NCBI GenBank assembly: GCA_040403535.1
Contig: JBBAKL010000001.1
Coordinates: 1-64,000, forward strand
Direction of reading: 5' to 3'
DNA length: 64,000 nucleotides
Source: JAHEYG01 sp040403535
Lineage (GTDB): Bacteria; Bacteroidota; Bacteroidia; B-17B0; Aurantibacillaceae
Each line of letters opens with the position of its first letter. The first letter of the stretch is position 1. Under the pieces are notes generated by a model. The model was not told the DNA's origin, ran no database searches, and saw nothing but the letters and a program-made list of their open reading frames with translations. Positions 44,986 to 53,388 of the stretch are shown one piece after another. The position numbers and the translations under genes are program-made.

Positions 44986-46113
44986 GTGCAAATTGCTGTA
45001 AATACGCGACTTTTATTAAAAAACCGTTTAGAGGGTATAGGCTGGTTTTCGTACCAAACCTTAAAGCGTATTACCACCAAACACAAAGACGTTCATTTTG
45101 TTTTTCTTTTTGATAGACCATTTAGCGATGAATTTCTTTTCACTGATAATATTACGCCAATCATTTTATCTCCGCAGGCACGCCATCCTTTTCTTTATTA
45201 CGCGTTTTTTGAATTTTCCGTTAAATACACGTTAAATAAAATAAAACCCGATTTGTTTTTATCGCCGGATGGATTTTTAAGTTTAGGCGCTTCTTGTAAA
45301 CAATTACCCGTTATTCATGATATCAATTTTTTACATAACCCAAAAGATGTAAAACCTTTAACGCGCAGATATTACAATTATTTTTTTCCGCGTTTTGCTA
45401 AAAAAGCTACACGAATTGCGACCGTCTCTGAATATAGCAAGAAAGATATTGCAGATAATTATCATATTGATCCCAATAAGATTGATGTGGTATACAATGG
45501 AATCAATTCGTCATTTAATCCTGTTAATGAAATTGTAAAATCACAAACAAGGTCAAAATTTTCTCAGGGGAAAGAGTATTTTCTTTTTGTTGGATCTTTG
45601 CACCCACGCAAAAATATCATTCGTTTGCTGAAGGCTTTCGGAGAATTTAAAAAGGAAACGAATTCCGACTATAAATTATTGTTGGCTGGTCCGCAATACT
45701 GGGGTATGAGTGATATTTATAAAGAAATGGAAGCTTTAGCATGTAAAGATGACATTCTTTTTACCAATCGTTTAAGCAGTGAAGATTTAGCCCTTGTTAT
45801 GGGATCAGCATTCGCTCTCACATTTGTACCATATTTCGAAGGATTTGGAATTCCGTTAGTAGAGGCTATGCAAAGCGAAATTCCAATTATAACCAGTAAT
45901 GTTACCAGCTTGCCTGAAATAGCCGGAGATGCTGCATTAATGGTTAATCCGTATGAGGTTAACGATATTAAAAATGCAATGATTAAAATGTATAATGATT
46001 CAGCATTACGCACATCATTAATTGCTAAAGGAAATCTTCGTAAGAATTTGTTTTCCTGGGATAAATCAGCAGATTTACTTTGGGAATCGGTTACAAAGGT
46101 TATTAATTCTTAG
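44986..46113 (+). CDS. Glycosyltransferase, GT4 family (GT-B fold)
   Basis: 375 residues. N-terminal half contains PVIHDINFLHNPKD and ATRIATVSEYSKKDIADNY; the C-terminal half has FLFVGSLHPRKNIIRLLKAF (donor-site Arg/Lys) and the GT4 pattern PYFEGFGIPLVEAM with both conserved Glu (EX7E). Transfers a sugar from a nucleotide sugar in surface polysaccharide synthesis; the sugar is unknown. Start is GTG (MQIAVNTRLL). It converges on the LpxD-type gene with a 4-base stop overlap. Confidence 0.88.
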   Translation: MQIAVNTRLLLKNRLEGIGWFSYQTLKRITTKHKDVHFVFLFDRPFSDEFLFTDNITPIILSPQARHPFLYYAFFEFSVKYTLNKIKPDLFLSPDGFLSLGASCKQLPVIHDINFLHNPKDVKPLTRRYYNYFFPRFAKKATRIATVSEYSKKDIADNYHIDPNKIDVVYNGINSSFNPVNEIVKSQTRSKFSQGKEYFLFVGSLHPRKNIIRLLKAFGEFKKETNSDYKLLLAGPQYWGMSDIYKEMEALACKDDILFTNRLSSEDLALVMGSAFALTFVPYFEGFGIPLVEAMQSEIPIITSNVTSLPEIAGDAALMVNPYEVNDIKNAMIKMYNDSALRTSLIAKGNLRKNLFSWDKSADLLWESVTKVINS

Positions 46114-47057
46114 CCGTTTTGTTCTCTGTCTTTATATAACTTACTAATTAAATCCGGTAATTGTTTAACAGCAAAAACTTCGCGCATTTTGTCTTTTGCA
46201 TTCGACGCGGGGGTGCCAAAATAAGTATTTCCTCCAGTGATATTTTCTGCTAAACCGGATTGTGCCAATAGAGTAGAGCCGTCTTCAATCGTTAATCCAC
46301 TCGCTACTCCAACCTGTCCCCACATAGTTACTTTATTGCCAATGTTACATGCGCCTGCAATTCCGACTTGCGCAGCAAATAAGCACATTTCACCTATTAC
46401 AACATCGTGACCAATATGCACCTGATTATCCAGAATACTGCTTTTGCCAATTACCGTTTCGGCGGTTACTCCTCGGTCAATGGTACAACCCGAACCAATC
46501 TGAACATTATCACAAATAACAACTTTTCCTACCGATTGTAACTGTTCGAAACGATCGGCTCGTTTTTTAAAATAAAAGGCATCGGCTCCAATAGTTGTAT
46601 TGGCATGTATGCGAACATTCTTTCCAATTGTGCAATGGTCGTAGATAACAACATTAGGATGTAAAATGGTATCGTCACCAATTTCTACATGATTCCCGAT
46701 AAAACACCCCGGCATTATAGTCACATTCTTTCCGATTTTCGCAGTTGGACTAATATTCACATTTGAATAGCTTAGCGGTTGGAAGTGACGGGTAAGGGTA
46801 TTGAATGCTGTAAATGGTTCATCACAAATAATAAGCGCTTTGCCGGCAGGACATTCTACTTCTTTATTAATGATTATGGTAGTAGCCGGACTATTCAAAG
46901 CTTTTTCATAGTATTTTGGATGGTCAACAAAAACAACATCTCCACTTTCAACGCGATGTATTTCGTTAAAACCGGTAATTAAATGGTTTTCGTTACCAAT
47001 GAATTTCGCATTAATGATAGATGCAATTTCTTTTAGTAGTGTTGCTTTTATTTTCAT
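46110..47057 (-). CDS. lpxD: LpxD-type UDP-3-O-acylglucosamine N-acyltransferase
   Basis: 315 residues. N-terminal uridine-binding domain (1-95, with VEVPAGKALIICDEPFTAF-like sequence) followed by a left-handed beta-helix of hexapeptide repeats (IGKNVTIMPGCFIGNHVEIG, IGKNVRIHANTTIGADAFYF) and the catalytic His in VHIGHDVVIGE. LpxD adds the second acyl chain in lipid A synthesis. It is a bit shorter than the ~340-residue LpxD usual in Bacteroidota and lies outside an lpx cluster, so it may be a second homologue with another sugar substrate. Confidence 0.8.
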   Translation of the reverse strand: MKIKATLLKEIASIINAKFIGNENHLITGFNEIHRVESGDVVFVDHPKYYEKALNSPATTIIINKEVECPAGKALIICDEPFTAFNTLTRHFQPLSYSNVNISPTAKIGKNVTIMPGCFIGNHVEIGDDTILHPNVVIYDHCTIGKNVRIHANTTIGADAFYFKKRADRFEQLQSVGKVVICDNVQIGSGCTIDRGVTAETVIGKSSILDNQVHIGHDVVIGEMCLFAAQVGIAGACNIGNKVTMWGQVGVASGLTIEDGSTLLAQSGLAENITGGNTYFGTPASNAKDKMREVFAVKQLPDLISKLYKDREQNG

Positions 47058-47064
47058 AGAAAGG

Positions 47065-47769
47065 TTAAATCATTAAATCTTCGTCATTACTTTCACTGGC
47101 ACCATATCCCAAACGCTTACCGGTTCTTAAATTAACGCTGCTGGTTTTTTCCTGCATTTCTCCAACGCTAACTTCTCGTACTGCATCAAATGGAGGGGTA
47201 AATAAGTCGAATGATATTACAAATAAAATTAAATCTTGAATAATTTCTTTTAATGCTTCTTTGGTTAATGGTTCTTCGGAAAAGGTATTAAATTTTAATC
47301 CTAAAGGAGCTTTTGCTTCTAAAAAGAAGCGCATTTCTCGGTTAACAAAAATTCTGGCAACCAGATAGCCTAAGTCGTTATAGCGATTGTATTGAAAAGA
47401 ATCTGCTAAAAAATTATAAATGTTTATGATACCGCAATAAGAATTGTATTCGTTTTGTTTAATGTATCCGGTTTTATACATTGGGTGTGATCGGTCAAAT
47501 TCAAAAACATTGGTGTGCATGTAAAACTCCAGCATGTCACCTGCAACTTTAAGTTGTATGGCTTGCTGATTCACATCAATAAAATTAAGTGTTACGCGTT
47601 TGTCAAACGACTCTATCTCACCCTTTAAATCATAGCTAACCTCCTTACAAACTTCACGCATTAAACTGAACGCTTGTATCGTGTTGCGATAAACATCCTG
47701 TTTCATTACTGATTTTTCTTTCAGTAAATGAATGATTTCCTGACGTTGTTTTTCGAGTTGTTCGCTCAT
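47065..47769 (-). CDS. Conserved hypothetical protein
   Basis: 234 residues, soluble, no signal peptide. Begins with a charged helix (EQLEKQRQEIIHLLKEKS), has an aromatic-rich centre (EFYMHTNVFEFDRSHPMYKTGY, YCGIINIYNFLADSFQYNRYNDLGY) and a polar tail (LRTGKRLGYGASESNDEDLMI). Looks like a conserved Bacteroidota family, but I know no function. Seven bases before the lpxD start and 24 bases after proS, so probably co-transcribed with one or both. A near -7 box (TATCTTTA) lies four bases before its ATG. Confidence 0.5.
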   Translation of the reverse strand: MSEQLEKQRQEIIHLLKEKSVMKQDVYRNTIQAFSLMREVCKEVSYDLKGEIESFDKRVTLNFIDVNQQAIQLKVAGDMLEFYMHTNVFEFDRSHPMYKTGYIKQNEYNSYCGIINIYNFLADSFQYNRYNDLGYLVARIFVNREMRFFLEAKAPLGLKFNTFSEEPLTKEALKEIIQDLILFVISFDLFTPPFDAVREVSVGEMQEKTSSVNLRTGKRLGYGASESNDEDLMI

Positions 47770-47793
47770 TTTTTAAAGATACGTATAACCAAA

Positions 47794-49269
47794 TTAATAT
47801 GCACGGGCAAAAATCACTCTTTGAGTGCTTGGTTTGCCGCTATAAATACATTTTCCTGCTTCCTGTTTGTTATTTAAAGGGATACAACGGATAGTAGCTT
47901 TTGTTTCTTCTTTTATTTTTTCTTCTGTTTCGCTGGTGCCATCCCAATGGGCGTAAATAAATCCGCCTTTTTCATCCAGTAATTTCTTAAACTCTTCATA
48001 GCTGTTAGCTTCATGTGTCATTTGCTTACGACGCTCTAAAGCGGTTTCAAAAAGGTTTTTCTGAATATCGTTTAATAAATTCTCAATGTAATTTTCAATT
48101 CCTTCTGCAGGAACAGTTTCCTTACTTAATTTATCGCGACGGGCAACTTCCACTGTTCCATTTGCCAAATCACGCTCCCCAATAGCAACACGCACCGGTA
48201 CACCTTTTAATTCGTATTCGGCAAATTTCCAACCCGGACGCTGTGTGTCACGATCATCATACTTCACGCTAATTCCTTTTTCTTTTAATTTAGCTACAAT
48301 GGTATTTGCGGTTTCAGAAACTTTCTTTAGTCCTTCATCGCCTTTGTATATTGGTACAATTACTACTTGATTTGGCGCTAATTTTGGAGGAAGTACTAAT
48401 CCGTTATCGTCGCTATGACTCATAATTAAAGCTCCCATTAAACGGGTAGAAACACCCCAGCTGGTTGCCCAAACATAATCCTGATTTCCTTCTTTGGTAG
48501 CAAATTTAACATCAAACGCTCTAGCAAAATTCTGACCTAAAAAATGTGAAGTTCCGGCTTGTAATGCCTTTCCATCTTGCATAAGTGCTTCAATGCAATA
48601 AGTATCTAATGCACCCGCAAAACGTTCGTTAGCGGTTTTAACTCCCTTAATCACCGGCACTGCCATCCAGTTTTCAGCAAAATCAGCATATACATCCAGC
48701 ATTTTTTTTGTTTCTTCTACTGCTTCTTCGGCTGTTGCATGCGCTGTATGACCCTCCTGCCATAAGAATTCGGCAGTACGTAAAAATAATCGGGTACGCA
48801 TTTCCCATCGTACCACATTGGCCCATTGGTTAACAAGGATAGGTAAATCACGGTAACTTTGGATCCAACCTTTGTAAGTGTTCCAAATGATAGTTTCTGA
48901 AGTAGGTCGAACAATCAATTCTTCTTCCAGTTTTGCATCGTCATCCACAACAATTCCCCCGCCATTAGGATCGTTCTTTAAACGGTAATGTGTTACTACA
49001 GCGCATTCTTTTGCAAAGCCATCCACATGCGAGGCTTCTTTGCTAAAAAATGATTTTGGTATGAATAGAGGAAAGTATGCATTTACATGGCCTGTATCCT
49101 TAAACATTTTATCAAGGGTTTGCTGCATTTTTTCCCAAATGCCATAACCGTATGGTTTAATTACCATACAACCTCTTACCGCACTGTGATCGGCAAGATC
49201 TGCTTTTACAACAAGATCATTGTACCACTTACTATAATCTTCGGCACGTGTTGCCAGTTCTTTACTCAT
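47794..49269 (-). CDS. proS: Prolyl-tRNA synthetase, archaeal/eukaryal type
   Basis: Charges tRNA-Pro. 491 residues, normal for the ProS type 3 form without the bacterial editing insertion. Class II motifs: RGCMVIKPYGYGIWEKMQ, IVRPTSETIIWNTYKGWIQSYRDLPILVNQW and VRWEMRTRLFLRTAEFLWQEGHTAHA (motif 2); anticodon-binding domain from about 290 (VVIVPIY); C-terminal zinc-like domain ending ARAY, the Tyr end that this type has. Confidence 0.96.
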   Translation of the reverse strand: MSKELATRAEDYSKWYNDLVVKADLADHSAVRGCMVIKPYGYGIWEKMQQTLDKMFKDTGHVNAYFPLFIPKSFFSKEASHVDGFAKECAVVTHYRLKNDPNGGGIVVDDDAKLEEELIVRPTSETIIWNTYKGWIQSYRDLPILVNQWANVVRWEMRTRLFLRTAEFLWQEGHTAHATAEEAVEETKKMLDVYADFAENWMAVPVIKGVKTANERFAGALDTYCIEALMQDGKALQAGTSHFLGQNFARAFDVKFATKEGNQDYVWATSWGVSTRLMGALIMSHSDDNGLVLPPKLAPNQVVIVPIYKGDEGLKKVSETANTIVAKLKEKGISVKYDDRDTQRPGWKFAEYELKGVPVRVAIGERDLANGTVEVARRDKLSKETVPAEGIENYIENLLNDIQKNLFETALERRKQMTHEANSYEEFKKLLDEKGGFIYAHWDGTSETEEKIKEETKATIRCIPLNNKQEAGKCIYSGKPSTQRVIFARAY

Positions 49270-49335
49270 AATGTTTTGTTAAATATGTTAAAACCTTTTT
49301 TACTAAATCTGTTTAAAAATGGTGCTTATTTAAAT

Positions 49336-49369
49336 ATTGTGAAAACTAACAAACTTGGCATTAGTTTTG
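49336..49369 (+). promoter_or_regulatory. Promoter of the Tyr/Gly-rich lipoprotein operon
   Basis: TAGTTTTG (49362-49369) is an exact -7 box, with ATTG (49336-49339) 22 bases upstream. The predicted leader is about 60 bases long. The promoter lies between the divergent proS and lipoprotein starts. Confidence 0.5.
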
Positions 49370-49434
49370 TAAATTTACATAATAAATCTCCGCGCAAAGT
49401 TAATTTTTTAAACCTATTACCACACTTTAAAATC

Positions 49435-50598
49435 ATGAAAAAGGTTATAATTATTGCGGGTATCACTTCACTAATATTTAGCGCCTGTTCAAATCTGAAG
49501 CGAACAACATACAGCGATGATGTTTATGTTGATCCTAAGGAGGAAAAATTGGAAAAAGAGCGCTTAGCAGCGGAGGCCAAAAAACAACAGGAGGCAGCTG
49601 AAAAGAAGCGTCAGGAGGAATTGGCTGAACAAAAAGCAAAAGACGATGCCAATCCTGCCTATAAGGATCCTGTTTACGATAAGGACGACTACTATGATTA
49701 TAAATACGCATCCCGTCTTCGCAGATTTAATAATCCGGTAAATGGTTTAGGTTATTACGATGATTATTACACTAATTACTATTGGTATAATGGTAATCCC
49801 GCTTATTACGGAACAAGTATTTATACCAGTTACAATTGGTGGGGGCCATCCTACGGATACGGTTCATTTGGACCGAGTTGGGGATTTGGTGTAGGATATA
49901 ATTGGGGCTATCCTTATGGTTACGGCTACGATCCTTATGGTTATAATGCCTATTGGAATGGGTATTATAATGGCTTGTATTCCGGACTTTATGGATATCC
50001 TCATTACGGTTATAATCCTTATTGCGGATGGGGTTACTATAACAGCTTCGATTCAAACAGCGGGTACTACAAAACTACTTATGCGCCACGTACCAGTCAC
50101 GGTGGAAGCAATAGCGGAAGAATGTCTAATCCGGGCATGAATTCGGCAAAAGATTTAAGTGGTAAATATATTCAGTCAATAAAAACACAAAACGAATCGG
50201 CTCCTAAGTTTTATGAAGTATCCCGACCTGTTCGTGTAAATAAAAATGCCGATAATTATGGTGGTGGTGTAAGCCCTTCGGCGCCTGAAGTTAAGCCAAG
50301 TGAACCAAGAACTAACCCTTATTACAATAATCCAACGAAGACAAATCCTAAGAGCGAGATCAATAACTCGGGCGGAACGGATATAAATATTGGAAATCCA
50401 CAACCGGTAAAACCTAGTCCGGTTAAGCAAGCTCCTCAAAATGAGCCGGTAAAACCAATTAAGTCAGAGTACCCAAAAGGAAAGATTTTTGAATCGGGCG
50501 GTTCACCTAATTTTAACGGTGGCCAAAGCAATCCTGCACCAAGTGGAGGAAGTACACCTCGGTCAAGCGGTTCAGGTGGAACCAGTCGTCCTCGTTAA
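49435..50598 (+). CDS. Lipoprotein with coiled coil and Tyr/Gly-rich low-complexity region
   Basis: 387 residues from ATG 49435. Signal peptide with lipobox FSAC (Cys18), a charged helical stretch (EKLEKERLAAEAKKQQEAAE), then about residues 75-225 made mostly of Tyr, Gly, Asn and Trp (PYGYGYDPYGYNAYWNGYY), then a Pro/Asn/Ser-rich disordered tail to the end. No family with known role recognised. The frame is open upstream to 49087, but that part is antisense to proS and is not coding. The FadL-like gene follows after 18 bases. Confidence 0.75.
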   Translation: MKKVIIIAGITSLIFSACSNLKRTTYSDDVYVDPKEEKLEKERLAAEAKKQQEAAEKKRQEELAEQKAKDDANPAYKDPVYDKDDYYDYKYASRLRRFNNPVNGLGYYDDYYTNYYWYNGNPAYYGTSIYTSYNWWGPSYGYGSFGPSWGFGVGYNWGYPYGYGYDPYGYNAYWNGYYNGLYSGLYGYPHYGYNPYCGWGYYNSFDSNSGYYKTTYAPRTSHGGSNSGRMSNPGMNSAKDLSGKYIQSIKTQNESAPKFYEVSRPVRVNKNADNYGGGVSPSAPEVKPSEPRTNPYYNNPTKTNPKSEINNSGGTDINIGNPQPVKPSPVKQAPQNEPVKPIKSEYPKGKIFESGGSPNFNGGQSNPAPSGGSTPRSSGSGGTSRPR

Positions 50599-50616
50599 TT
50601 TTTAATAAAACACATT

Positions 50617-52128
50617 ATGAAAATAAGATATTTCGCAATGGCTTTAGCATTGTTTGGAATGCGCAGCATTGCTCAGAACGATTTAGATGCTTTACGTTAT
50701 TCTCAAACCAATGTTGGGGGTACTGCACGATTTGTAAGTATGGGAGGTGCTTTTGGTGCATTAGGTGCAAATGTGAGTTGTACTAGTTATAATCCGGCCG
50801 GTTTGGGTATTTATAGAAAAGGTGAGATTAATATTTCGCCCGGACTGCGTTTTACCAATAATGCAGGAACACATAATGGTAACACCATTAAAAACTTTGA
50901 GTCATCATTTTTATTTAATGGTTTCGGAATTGCCGGTTCATGGCAAAGTAAATCCAACGCGGATTCACGTCATTCCTTAGGGTTTACATTAAATCAACTT
51001 CAGAATTTCTCTTCAAAAGTAACCTTACGTGGTTATGCGAATAAAAAGTCAATAGCAAATGATTTGTTAGATAATGCCGGTAATGCCAATCCTAACAATC
51101 TGGATCCTTCATATAGCGGACTCGCTTTTAATACCTATTTGGTGGATACAATTGATTGTGGATATTATAGTTTTGCCAATTCTAAGTTTAATATGTTGCA
51201 GGAAAAAAACATAGAAACTTCAGGAAGAATGAATGAACTGAGTATCGCTTATGCATATGGTTATAAAGATAAATTATACTTTGGAGCCAGTTTAGGAATC
51301 CCAATGATTACTTATAATCATTCAACTACATATACCGAAACCGACAATAAGGACTCACTTTTTATAAAATACAACAGTAGCACCAGTACTTACACTACTT
51401 CTTACGATTATGGTGTTTATTATTATCCGGGATTGGGAGGGTTTAACTCTATGACGTATAATGAAACATATAAAACAAGTGGAAGAGGTTTTAATTTGAA
51501 ATTAGGTGTTTTATATCGGATTAATGAGTATTTAAGAGTGGCCGCGCATTACCATACGCCAACAGTACTTAACTTAACGGATGGCTATTATTACAAAATG
51601 ACCACTAAGTTTGATGAAGGCGACACGTACGAATTAACTTATCCGGAAAACGGCGGCGTTTACAAATACACGATCATAACACCCATGAGGTATGGGGCAA
51701 GTTTAGGATTTGTTTATAATAAATGGTTGTGTGTTGGTTTTGATTATGAAACATTGGATTACGGTCAATCTCAAATTTCCAGTTCTGAAGCAGGCGTTTT
51801 TGGTGGAGTGAATGAAACAATCAGAAACAAATATAGCGCCGCTCACAATTTTAGGGCAGGGGCTGAATTTAATCTTAAGCCGGTGGTTTTAAGAATAGGC
51901 TACGCGTCATATGGAAGTCCATTTGGAGATACTTTCACTGGGAAATTTGTTCGAAATACATATAGCGGAGGAATTGGATTTAGAAGTAACAACTGGACAT
52001 TTGATTTTGGGTTTGTAAGACAATTATACTCTGAAGATTATTATATGTACAACCCGAAATATGCTGATAAATCCACCATCGATTTTTCTGGCACGAATAT
52101 TGTTTCTACAATAGGGTGTAAGTTTTAG
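50617..52128 (+). CDS. OmpP1/FadL-type outer membrane porin
   Basis: 503 residues with a signal peptide (YFAMALALFGMRSIAQ). Signature VGGTARFVSMGGAFGALGANVSCTSYNPAGLGIYRKGE near 32-67 is typical of OmpP1/FadL barrels in Bacteroidota, and the protein ends in Phe (STIGCKF), as outer membrane barrels do. Family members take up hydrophobic molecules; the substrate here is unknown. It follows a Tyr/Gly-rich lipoprotein gene after 18 bases, so the two may work together at the outer membrane. Confidence 0.87.
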   Translation: MKIRYFAMALALFGMRSIAQNDLDALRYSQTNVGGTARFVSMGGAFGALGANVSCTSYNPAGLGIYRKGEINISPGLRFTNNAGTHNGNTIKNFESSFLFNGFGIAGSWQSKSNADSRHSLGFTLNQLQNFSSKVTLRGYANKKSIANDLLDNAGNANPNNLDPSYSGLAFNTYLVDTIDCGYYSFANSKFNMLQEKNIETSGRMNELSIAYAYGYKDKLYFGASLGIPMITYNHSTTYTETDNKDSLFIKYNSSTSTYTTSYDYGVYYYPGLGGFNSMTYNETYKTSGRGFNLKLGVLYRINEYLRVAAHYHTPTVLNLTDGYYYKMTTKFDEGDTYELTYPENGGVYKYTIITPMRYGASLGFVYNKWLCVGFDYETLDYGQSQISSSEAGVFGGVNETIRNKYSAAHNFRAGAEFNLKPVVLRIGYASYGSPFGDTFTGKFVRNTYSGGIGFRSNNWTFDFGFVRQLYSEDYYMYNPKYADKSTIDFSGTNIVSTIGCKF

Positions 52129-52143
52129 TGGTTATAGCTAAAA

Positions 52144-52192
52144 GACTTTTATGACTTCTCATGGGGATGGGAGCAAAACTTAAAAGTCATAA
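52144..52192. other. Two mutually exclusive hairpins upstream of a terminator
   Basis: Stem A pairs GACTTTTA (52144-52151) with TAAAAGTC (52181-52188); stem B pairs TTATGACTT (52149-52157) with AAGTCATAA (52184-52192). Both use the same right arm, so only one can form. Located in the 3' region of the porin transcript, next to the terminator at 52191. Confidence 0.45.
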
Positions 52193-52221
52193 CAATCCGG
52201 TTTATGCCGGATTGTTTTTTT
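52191..52221 (+). terminator. Intrinsic terminator of the porin operon
   Basis: Perfect 10-pair stem AACAATCCGG / CCGGATTGTT, loop TTTATG, then a T run. Confidence 0.85.
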
Positions 52222-52245
52222 ATGGGTATTCAGCATCGCTTTCTG

Positions 52246-52253
52246 TAAATTTG
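52246..52253 (+). promoter_or_regulatory. -7 promoter element of the ferredoxin operon
   Basis: TAAATTTG, exact match, four bases before the ATG at 52258; predicts a leaderless transcript. The -33 region lies in the terminator T run and is poor. Confidence 0.5.
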
Positions 52254-52257
52254 CTGT

Positions 52258-52566
52258 ATGGTTTATGATATTCATATTTTTGTTTGTACCAACCAACGCA
52301 CGGGTACAGATAAATTAAGCTGCGGAGAAACGCATGGTTTAGATTTAGTTACTGAGTTTAAAAAGCAAATTAAGGATCTGAACGTAAATTTAAAGATTCG
52401 TTCACAGCGGGCAGGTTGTTTGGGAATTTGTGATTTTGGACCAACCATCGCCATTTATCCTGAAGGCGTGTTTTACGTAGGCGTAAAAAGAGACGACGTA
52501 AGTGAAATCGTACAGTCACATATCGTTAATAAAAAACCGGTTGAAAGATTGCTGTTTAAGAAATGA
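52258..52566 (+). CDS. Thioredoxin-like [2Fe-2S] ferredoxin
   Basis: 102 residues with the cysteine pattern Cys10-x11-Cys22-x31-Cys54-x3-Cys58 (HIFVCTNQRTGTDKLSCG and RAGCLGICDFGP), which is that of the thioredoxin-like 2Fe-2S ferredoxins. Carries electrons in the cytosol; the partner is unknown. First of a three-gene row (ferredoxin, hypothetical, acetyltransferase); its stop overlaps the next ATG by four bases. Confidence 0.9.
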   Translation: MVYDIHIFVCTNQRTGTDKLSCGETHGLDLVTEFKKQIKDLNVNLKIRSQRAGCLGICDFGPTIAIYPEGVFYVGVKRDDVSEIVQSHIVNKKPVERLLFKK

Positions 52567-52925
52567 GTGAATCACTGCCGGATATAATAACTGGTTTAAC
52601 AAAGCCTGATTTATTTGAAAAGTTTAAGAATCAGCTAAAAAAGGATTTTGAAAATTGTTCTTTAGACAGTGATTTTTGTAATCAGATAAATTCAAATTTC
52701 AATGATTTGCTTCTTTCATTAGCCAGACAGGTTGAAACAATAAGTAAAAATTTTCCAGGAAAATTAAACGAATTGCTTTACCGGGTTGATATAAGTGAAC
52801 ATCAAATAAAAAAACAAAGCCGATTAAAACCGGGGGTTACATTAGATGAAATTATCGCTGAATTAATTATCAAACGCGAATTACAAAAAGTTGTTTACAA
52901 AGAGTATTTTAAAAAACATGAGTAA
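52563..52925 (+). CDS. Small conserved hypothetical protein
   Basis: 120 residues, mostly helical, no signal peptide or membrane segment (DLFEKFKNQLKKDFENC, LNELLYRVDISEHQIKKQ, DEIIAELIIKRELQKVVYKE). Not recognised beyond that. Overlaps the ferredoxin stop by four bases and the acetyltransferase start by eight, so it belongs to the same transcript and is translated in a coupled way. Confidence 0.5.
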   Translation: MSESLPDIITGLTKPDLFEKFKNQLKKDFENCSLDSDFCNQINSNFNDLLLSLARQVETISKNFPGKLNELLYRVDISEHQIKKQSRLKPGVTLDEIIAELIIKRELQKVVYKEYFKKHE

Positions 52926-53388
52926 TATAATTATCAGAAAAGGAACAGAAAAAGATGTGGAACCGGCATTAATGCTGGTAAAAGAATTAGCTGCTTATGA
53001 AAAAGCACCCAATGAAGTAGAAGTGAGCGTTTCTGAAATGAAAAATTGGGGTTTTGGAGTAGATAAGGTTTTCGATTTTTTTGTTGCCTTTGAAAATGAG
53101 GTAATCGTAGGAATGGCATTGTATTATTATAAGTATTCGACCTGGAAGGGCAAGTGCATTTTTTTGGAGGATATAATTGTCACCGAGGCAATGCGCGGAA
53201 AAGGAATTGGCAAATTGTTATTTGATGAAGTTGTGAAGGTGGCTAAAAAAGATAAAGTAAGACGTTTGGAATGGCAGGTTTTAGAATGGAATGAGCCAGC
53301 AATTAATTTCTATAAAAAATACGGTTCGGTTTTTGACGGAGAATGGATTAATTGTAAGTTAACCAACCATCATTTGGAAAAGCTATAG
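52918..53388 (+). CDS. GNAT-family N-acetyltransferase
   Basis: 156 residues from ATG 52918 (MSNIIIRKGTEKDVEPAL); the frame is open to 52891 but that would extend over the previous gene. The acetyl-CoA motif is RGKGIGKLLFDEVVKVAKK, preceded by FLEDIIVTE, and the end has VLEWNEPAINFYKKYG, close to the diamine (spermidine/spermine-type) acetyltransferase group. Substrate probably a small amine, but this is not proven. Confidence 0.85.
   Translation: MSNIIIRKGTEKDVEPALMLVKELAAYEKAPNEVEVSVSEMKNWGFGVDKVFDFFVAFENEVIVGMALYYYKYSTWKGKCIFLEDIIVTEAMRGKGIGKLLFDEVVKVAKKDKVRRLEWQVLEWNEPAINFYKKYGSVFDGEWINCKLTNHHLEKL

Noticed and set aside
49087..49434. N-terminal extension of the Tyr/Gly-rich lipoprotein
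   Set aside because: It is antisense to proS and precedes the promoter; the lipoprotein signal peptide starts at 49435.
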